A DNA stretch of 8,907 bases from JACPYG01 sp964356545 (GTDB lineage Bacteria; Patescibacteriota; Minisyncoccia; Minisyncoccales; Staskawiczbacteraceae): positions 1 to 8,907 of the forward strand of contig CAYHHX010000021.1 of the NCBI GenBank assembly GCA_964356545.1, in the 5' to 3' direction. Below are positions 4,835 through 8,907 of the stretch, in pieces (within the stretch, counting starts at the first letter, position 1; every line of letters starts with the position of its first letter). A program made the translations under genes and the position numbers. Below the pieces are notes generated by a model. That model was given only the letters and a program-made list of their open reading frames with translations, did not search any database and had not been told where the DNA came from.

Positions 4835-5493
4835 TAGGCTTTTGGCTCTTCTATAATTTCTTTTTCTTTTCTTTCTTTTTCTATTTTTTCCACGCTTTCT
4901 ACATTTTCTTCTATCGGCTTTTCTAATTCCTCTTCAATTTTTTGTTGCTCGGCAACAGAAGCAATAATTTCATCTGGTTTTTTTAAAACTTTGACATTTT
5001 CTGGTAAAACTAAATCTTTGATAAAAATATGGTCGGCAAATGTTTTAAGTCCGTCTATGGAAACCTGAATTTCGTGCGGTAAATTTTGAGGCAACGCTTT
5101 GACTTCAACTTCTGTAATGTTTTTTACTAAAGTTCCGCCAAGGTCTTTTTCGGCAAGAGCTATCCCAAAAAACACCAAAGGAACCGTAGCCTCTACTTCT
5201 TCTTTTAAAGATGCCTGGAAAAAATCAACATGTATAAATTTATCACTTACTGGATCTTTTTGGATTTCATGTATTAAAACTGGTCTTTTTTCTTTTTCCC
5301 CCTCGACATTTAATTCAATCAAAGAACTCTCGCCAGCTTTTTTAAAAACTTTCTGAAAATCTTTGTAATCAATTACAATAGAAACGTTTTTAGCTCCTGG
5401 GCCATAAACTACCGCAGGAATTTTGTCTGCTTTTTTTATAGATTTTGTTTTTCTTCCAAAATCTTTTCTAATTTTTACCAATAATGAAATCAT
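4834..5493 (-). CDS. rplY: 50S ribosomal protein L25, long CTC/TL5 type
   Basis: L25 binds 5S rRNA in the 50S central protuberance. The 219-residue protein is the two-domain CTC/TL5 form rather than the about 95-residue E. coli form. Residues 1-93 are the 5S-binding domain, with GRKTKSIKKADKIPAVVYGPG (13-33) and HEIQKDPVSDKFIHVDFF (75-92), a well-known L25 signature. Residues 97-182 are the C-terminal beta domain (LPQNLPHEIQVSIDGL, 134-149). The last 37 or so residues are a low-complexity Glu/Lys tail, probably disordered. The start at 5493 fits the family N-terminus. Only 7 nt separate the predicted -10 from the ATG, so the mRNA may be leaderless; there is no Shine-Dalgarno. It follows pfkB by 84 nt but has its own promoter and terminator, so it is probably transcribed mainly on its own. 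In many bacteria rplY is a stress-associated, non-essential gene. Confidence 0.95.
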   Translation of the reverse strand: MISLLVKIRKDFGRKTKSIKKADKIPAVVYGPGAKNVSIVIDYKDFQKVFKKAGESSLIELNVEGEKEKRPVLIHEIQKDPVSDKFIHVDFFQASLKEEVEATVPLVFFGIALAEKDLGGTLVKNITEVEVKALPQNLPHEIQVSIDGLKTFADHIFIKDLVLPENVKVLKKPDEIIASVAEQQKIEEELEKPIEENVESVEKIEKERKEKEIIEEPKA

Positions 5494-5500
5494 GTTAGAT

Positions 5501-5529
5501 ATACTACTATATTTATTTACAGTTGTAAA
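5501..5529 (-). promoter_or_regulatory. Predicted promoter of rplY, near-leaderless
   Basis: On the minus strand TTTACA (-35, 5524-5529), a 17-nt spacer and TAGTAT (-10, 5501-5506). The ATG at 5493 begins 7 nt after the -10, so transcription should start at or next to the start codon. The -10 hexamer is identical to that proposed for rpmE. The -35 lies in two overlapping inverted repeats. Confidence 0.5.
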
Positions 5530-5542
5530 GACATTTGTCTTT
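5516..5542. repeat. Two overlapping inverted repeats on the rplY -35
   Basis: TTTACA/TGTAAA with a 2-nt centre (5516-5529) shares its final AAA with AAAGACA/TGTCTTT, also with a 2-nt centre (5527-5542). Both are perfect in their arms. Together they cover the -35 region of rplY and could be paired operator half-sites. The second is followed on the plus strand by more T, but no plus-strand gene exists here to terminate, and on the minus strand there is no T-run. Confidence 0.4.
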
Positions 5543-5577
5543 TTTATTGTTTATATTTTATTATTATTAATTTTTAT

Positions 5578-6576
5578 CTAAATAATGTTTACGGCTTCAC
5601 GTATAACTTCAACTTTTTTAAATTTTGTATTTTTATTTAATAAACCATTTTTAGGGCCCATTTCTGCTATGCATCCTATAGAATTTGCCATACCAAGCTG
5701 AATTGATTTTTTAATATCTCCATTATATCTTATAAAGTCAGAAATAAATCCAGAAGCAAAAGAATCACCAGCCCCAGTTGTATCAACTATTTTTCTTTCT
5801 TCAAAAGGCTTAGCTCTATAAAGATACTTCCCATCAGATACCGTAACCCCTTCTCCTCCTTTTGTCATAACAACAACGCCTGAACATATTTGATCAATTT
5901 TTTTAAAAATTTCATTTTCATTTTCATACGAAATTTTTGTTAAAGAAGAGGCTTCTTCTTGATTCAAAATTAAAACATCAACTTTATCAAAAACTCTTTT
6001 TAAATCTTCTATGGGTTTTGAAAGCTGACAGTTTCCTGGATTAATAGCAATATTAATTTTATTTTTATGAGCAAAATTTATAATATCTTCAAAACTGTCG
6101 CACAATAAACCAGATAGTGGGGCTAGATAAATCCATTTTGTTTTCAACTTTTTCCATGGAATATCATTTTTACCAATAAGTTCAGACGCTCCTTTATAAA
6201 CCAAAATAGTTCTATCTATTTTATTTGAGCCATTTATAATAATAGAATGATTTGTTGATTTTTCTTTTATTTTTTTAACAAACTGCGCATTTATGCCTAA
6301 ATTTTTAAATTCATTAGTTATATTTTGCCCCGAAATATCTTGACCTACTGCTCCACAAAAAGCAACCTTAAAACCCTGTTTGACAAATGTAGTCGCTGTA
6401 TTAGTGCCACCGCCACCAGAATAAAAAAACATTTGTTCAATATCAACTTTAGATCCCAAATTAAAACAAATCCCCCGACCGGTAACAAAATCATCTTTAC
6501 TATCTATTATTTTTAGATCTTTTAGATTTACTAATATATCCTGTGTAGCTGAACCAAAAGTTATAATATCAAACAT
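5578..6576 (-). CDS. PfkB-family (ribokinase-like) carbohydrate or nucleoside kinase
   Basis: ATP-dependent kinase of the PfkB/ribokinase superfamily; the substrate cannot be assigned from sequence. The chosen ATG at 6576 gives 332 residues beginning MFDIITFGSATQDILV, the normal family start; the in-frame ATG at 6606 would overlap ppsA and adds only a non-family 10-residue leader. Residues 54-60 (GGGGTNT) form the N-terminal PfkB signature and sugar site; NQEEAS (205-210) and TKGGEG (238-243) are the nucleotide-side motifs; DTTGAGDSF (265-273) is the C-terminal signature with anion hole and catalytic base Asp271. It starts 10 nt after the ppsA stop with no Shine-Dalgarno, so the two are almost certainly co-transcribed. 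Candidates include ribose, adenosine or another nucleoside, or a sugar phosphate; the pairing with PEP synthase suggests a role near gluconeogenesis or pentose salvage, which is only inference. I see no terminator in the 84 nt downstream. Confidence 0.9.
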   Translation of the reverse strand: MFDIITFGSATQDILVNLKDLKIIDSKDDFVTGRGICFNLGSKVDIEQMFFYSGGGGTNTATTFVKQGFKVAFCGAVGQDISGQNITNEFKNLGINAQFVKKIKEKSTNHSIIINGSNKIDRTILVYKGASELIGKNDIPWKKLKTKWIYLAPLSGLLCDSFEDIINFAHKNKINIAINPGNCQLSKPIEDLKRVFDKVDVLILNQEEASSLTKISYENENEIFKKIDQICSGVVVMTKGGEGVTVSDGKYLYRAKPFEERKIVDTTGAGDSFASGFISDFIRYNGDIKKSIQLGMANSIGCIAEMGPKNGLLNKNTKFKKVEVIREAVNII

Positions 6577-6586
6577 AAATTTAATT

Positions 6587-8907
6587 TTAAAAAGGGATAA
6601 TTCCAAGTTTTTTTTCTTTTTCTGCCACTAACAAATATGCTTTTATAATTGAATCCGGATTAAGTGATATTGATTCAATCCCTTGTTCCACTAAAAATTC
6701 TGTAAAATCAGGGAAATCAGACGGAGCTTGGCCACAAATACCAGAATATTTCTCTTTTTCTTTGCAAGCTTTTACAACTTTTCTAATTAATTCTTTTACT
6801 GCCTCGTTATTTTCATTACCAATACTAGCTATTTGTGAATTGTCTCTATCTAAGCCTAAAGTTAATTGAGTTAAATCATTTGATCCTATAGAAAATCCGT
6901 CAAAAATTTCTAAAAACTGATTAGCTAAAATAACATTGGAGGGAATTTCACACATTACATAAACTTTTAATCCTTCTTCTTTTTTCAAACCGTTTTCTGC
7001 CATAATATCTAATACTTTTTTCCCCTCTTGCGCTGTTCTGCAAAAAGGCAACATAACCTGCACATTATTTAATCCAAATATTTCCCTAACTTTTTTAATT
7101 GCTTTTAATTCTAAAATAAACGCTGGTTTAAATTTTGGGTCATAATATCTTGAGGCCCCCCGAAAACCCAACATTGGATTTTCTTCTTTTGGTTCATATA
7201 ATTCTCCCCCAACTAAAGACCTATATTCATTTGTTTTAAAATCAGAAAATCTTACAATCACCTGCTTTGGATAAAAAGCAGAACCGATTTTACCAATACC
7301 TTCTGCCAATTTATCAATATAAAATTGAACTTTATCATTATATCCAAGAGTTAGCTTATTTATTTTATTTTTCAAAACTGGACTTAAATTTTTGAAGTTT
7401 ATCAAAGCTTGTGGATGAACTTTAATATAATTTGCAATAATAAATTCCTCGCGGGCCAATCCTACGCCGTCATTTGGTATAAAACTTAAATTAAAAGCCT
7501 GACTTGGATCTCCCAAGTTCATTGTGATTTTTGTTTTTGTTTTTTTAATATTTGAAATATCTGTTTTTTTAATTTCAAAAGAAATTATTCCTTCATAAAC
7601 CTTACCAGTTTGGCCTTCTGAACAATCTACTGTTATTGGTTGACCAGTTCTGATAATTTTTGTAGCATTTCCAGATCCAACTATACAAGGAATACCCAAC
7701 TCACGAGAAACAATAGCCGCATGAGCTGTTCTTCCGCCAGAGTCTGTTACAATAGCCGAAGCCAATTTCATTGCCGGCACCCAATCGGGATCTGTTATAG
7801 TAGTTACTAAAACCTCTCCCTTTTTGAATTGTTTAATATCTTTTACGCCTAATATCCGTTTTGCGCGACCTGAACCAATCTTATTACCAACACTTAAGCC
7901 CTCCACTAAAACTTTGGGATGCCCTTTAGATTGTTTTGATTTATCTAAAACATAATCTTCCAATACATTAATATTTTTCTTACTAGAAATTGTCTCTGGT
8001 CTTGCTTGCACAATATATAATTTACCATCTTTACCATCTTTAGCCCATTCCATATCCATTGATCTTTTATAGTGATCTTCAATAATTATTGACCATTTAG
8101 ATAAAGATAAAATTTCTTCATCAGTTAAAACAAACTTCTCTCTATCTTTTAAAGGAGTTGGAATATTTTTAGTTGGTTTTTTGGGATTCTTATCGTAAAT
8201 CATTTTCATCAATTTTGACCCAACTTTCTTTTCTACAATGGAGTTGAATCCTTTCTTAAGAGTTGTTTCAAAAACATAATACTGGTCTGGTTCAATCCGG
8301 CCCAAAACTACATTTTCTCCAAGACCGTAACTAGCATTAATTAAAACAATATCTCCAAATCCAGACTCAGTATCGCAAGAAAACATTACCCCAGACGCTC
8401 CTATATCCGACCTTACCATTTTTTGTATTCCGGCAGACAATCCAACTTTTGTATGAGAAAAACCCATCTCTTGTCTATATACAATAGCTCTATCTGTAAA
8501 AAGCGACGCAAAACATTTTTTTACTGCTTCTAATACATTATCAGTGCCTCTAATATTTAAAAAAGTTTCCTGCTGCCCGGCAAAACTGGCGCCCGGTAAA
8601 TCTTCAGCAGTAGCAGATGAACGCACTGCTACATCAACATTTTCTACTTTATGTTCTTTTGATAATTCCTTGTAAAATAAAACGATATCCCTTGAAAGTT
8701 CTTCCGGTAATTTGGAATTTAAAATAAGACCTCTAACTGCTTTTCCTTTTTCTTGCAAACTTTTTATGTCGTGAATATTAATATTTTTTAAAATAGCATT
8801 AATCTTTGGAGTTAATCCGGTTGTGTTTAAAAAATTAAAATAGGCATTGGCGGTTGTAGCAAAACCGTTTGGAATATTTATTCCCAAAGATATTAAATTA
8901 TTAATCA
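6587..8907 (-). CDS. ppsA: Phosphoenolpyruvate synthase, N-terminus cut by the window edge
   Basis: PEP synthase (pyruvate, water dikinase) makes PEP from pyruvate with ATP going to AMP and phosphate, the entry step to gluconeogenesis. It is cytoplasmic. The frame stays open to the right edge: codons beyond the possible TTG start at 8887 read INNLIS, matching the family's ITNLSGMGVSVPNGF region, so the true start lies outside and roughly 30 residues are missing; 772 codons are visible. Numbering from 8887: the ATP-grasp domain spans 1-300 with VRSSATAEDLPGASFAGQQE (88-107) and MDMEWAKDGKDGKLYIVQARPE; the swivelling phosphohistidine domain has GGRTAHAAIVSRELGIP (384-400) with phospho-acceptor His389; the PEP/pyruvate TIM barrel includes ENPMLGFRGASRY (569-581), MCEIPSN (645-651), GSNDLTQL (668-675) and GICGQAPSD (716-724) with catalytic Cys718. 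All key residues are present. It heads a unit with the downstream PfkB-family kinase gene, with 10 nt between them. Confidence 0.97.
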   Translation of the reverse strand, partial: INNLISLGINIPNGFATTANAYFNFLNTTGLTPKINAILKNINIHDIKSLQEKGKAVRGLILNSKLPEELSRDIVLFYKELSKEHKVENVDVAVRSSATAEDLPGASFAGQQETFLNIRGTDNVLEAVKKCFASLFTDRAIVYRQEMGFSHTKVGLSAGIQKMVRSDIGASGVMFSCDTESGFGDIVLINASYGLGENVVLGRIEPDQYYVFETTLKKGFNSIVEKKVGSKLMKMIYDKNPKKPTKNIPTPLKDREKFVLTDEEILSLSKWSIIIEDHYKRSMDMEWAKDGKDGKLYIVQARPETISSKKNINVLEDYVLDKSKQSKGHPKVLVEGLSVGNKIGSGRAKRILGVKDIKQFKKGEVLVTTITDPDWVPAMKLASAIVTDSGGRTAHAAIVSRELGIPCIVGSGNATKIIRTGQPITVDCSEGQTGKVYEGIISFEIKKTDISNIKKTKTKITMNLGDPSQAFNLSFIPNDGVGLAREEFIIANYIKVHPQALINFKNLSPVLKNKINKLTLGYNDKVQFYIDKLAEGIGKIGSAFYPKQVIVRFSDFKTNEYRSLVGGELYEPKEENPMLGFRGASRYYDPKFKPAFILELKAIKKVREIFGLNNVQVMLPFCRTAQEGKKVLDIMAENGLKKEEGLKVYVMCEIPSNVILANQFLEIFDGFSIGSNDLTQLTLGLDRDNSQIASIGNENNEAVKELIRKVVKACKEKEKYSGICGQAPSDFPDFTEFLVEQGIESISLNPDSIIKAYLLVAEKEKKLGIIPF

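Noticed and set aside
5527..5542. AAAGACA/TGTCTTT hairpin as a terminator for pfkB
   Set aside because: On the pfkB strand it is followed by ACAACTG rather than a T-run, and the T-rich side faces a strand with no gene.
6577..6606. ATG at 6606 as the start of the PfkB-family kinase
   Set aside because: It lies inside ppsA, adds ten non-conserved residues, and the family N-terminus MFDIITFGSATQD begins exactly at 6576.
8885..8887. TTG as the start codon of ppsA
   Set aside because: The frame stays open upstream to the edge, and the translated residues INNLIS match the family just before the conserved IPNGFATT stretch; the gene is cut by the window.
1..8907. Hidden defence, phage, CRISPR, transposon or RNA-gene system
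   Set aside because: No direct-repeat arrays, transposase-like or phage-like proteins, tRNA cloverleaf or rRNA segments were found; nearly all sequence is explained by nine genes and their signals.

Overview
This window is strongly AT-rich, gene-dense bacterial DNA made almost entirely of housekeeping genes. Short intergenic gaps, AGA/AGG-dominated arginine codons in the ribosomal genes, compact proteins (a one-domain-short release factor 1, an apparently short-form EF-Ts) and a coiled-coil lytic transglycosylase of a kind I associate with Patescibacteria (Candidate Phyla Radiation) together suggest a parcubacterium-like member of that group. This is inference from gene content and style; no rRNA is present to settle it.

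Layout, left to right. Positions 1-1409 (minus strand) hold a tight translation operon read rpmE (L31) > rpsB (S2) > tsf (EF-Ts, cut by the left edge), with gaps of 2 and 1 nt and a promoter at 1441-1469. Divergent from it is a plus-strand gene (1566-2390) for an unrecognised HExxH zinc-metalloprotein with its own promoter, the only clear Shine-Dalgarno in the window and a textbook terminator. Next on the plus strand is prfA (2518-3267), encoding an RF1 that lacks the N-terminal domain 1; its predicted promoter would start transcription almost at the ATG. prfA converges, with 2 nt between stop codons, on a minus-strand secreted coiled-coil lytic transglycosylase gene (3270-4667), which has a strong promoter overlapped by a perfect 11-bp inverted repeat. 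Then come the rplY (L25/CTC) terminator, a GC-rich palindromic island at the rplY stop, rplY itself (4834-5493) with another near-leaderless promoter inside nested inverted repeats, and finally a pfkB-family sugar kinase gene (5578-6576) following ppsA (PEP synthase, 6587 to the right edge, N-terminus missing) by 10 nt, so that ppsA > pfkB form one transcription unit.

Functionally, five genes serve translation (L31, S2, EF-Ts, RF1, L25), two serve central carbon metabolism (PEP synthase and a ribokinase-like kinase), one remodels peptidoglycan, and one is an orphan metalloprotein. No stretch over 300 bases lacks a gene. I saw no tRNA, rRNA, CRISPR array, insertion sequence or phage module. 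I did not find a convincing new multi-gene system. The points most worth a second look are the domain-1-less RF1, the orphan metalloprotein between rpmE and prfA, the predicted leaderless starts of prfA and rplY, the inverted repeats on two promoters, and the GC-rich palindrome at the end of rplY.
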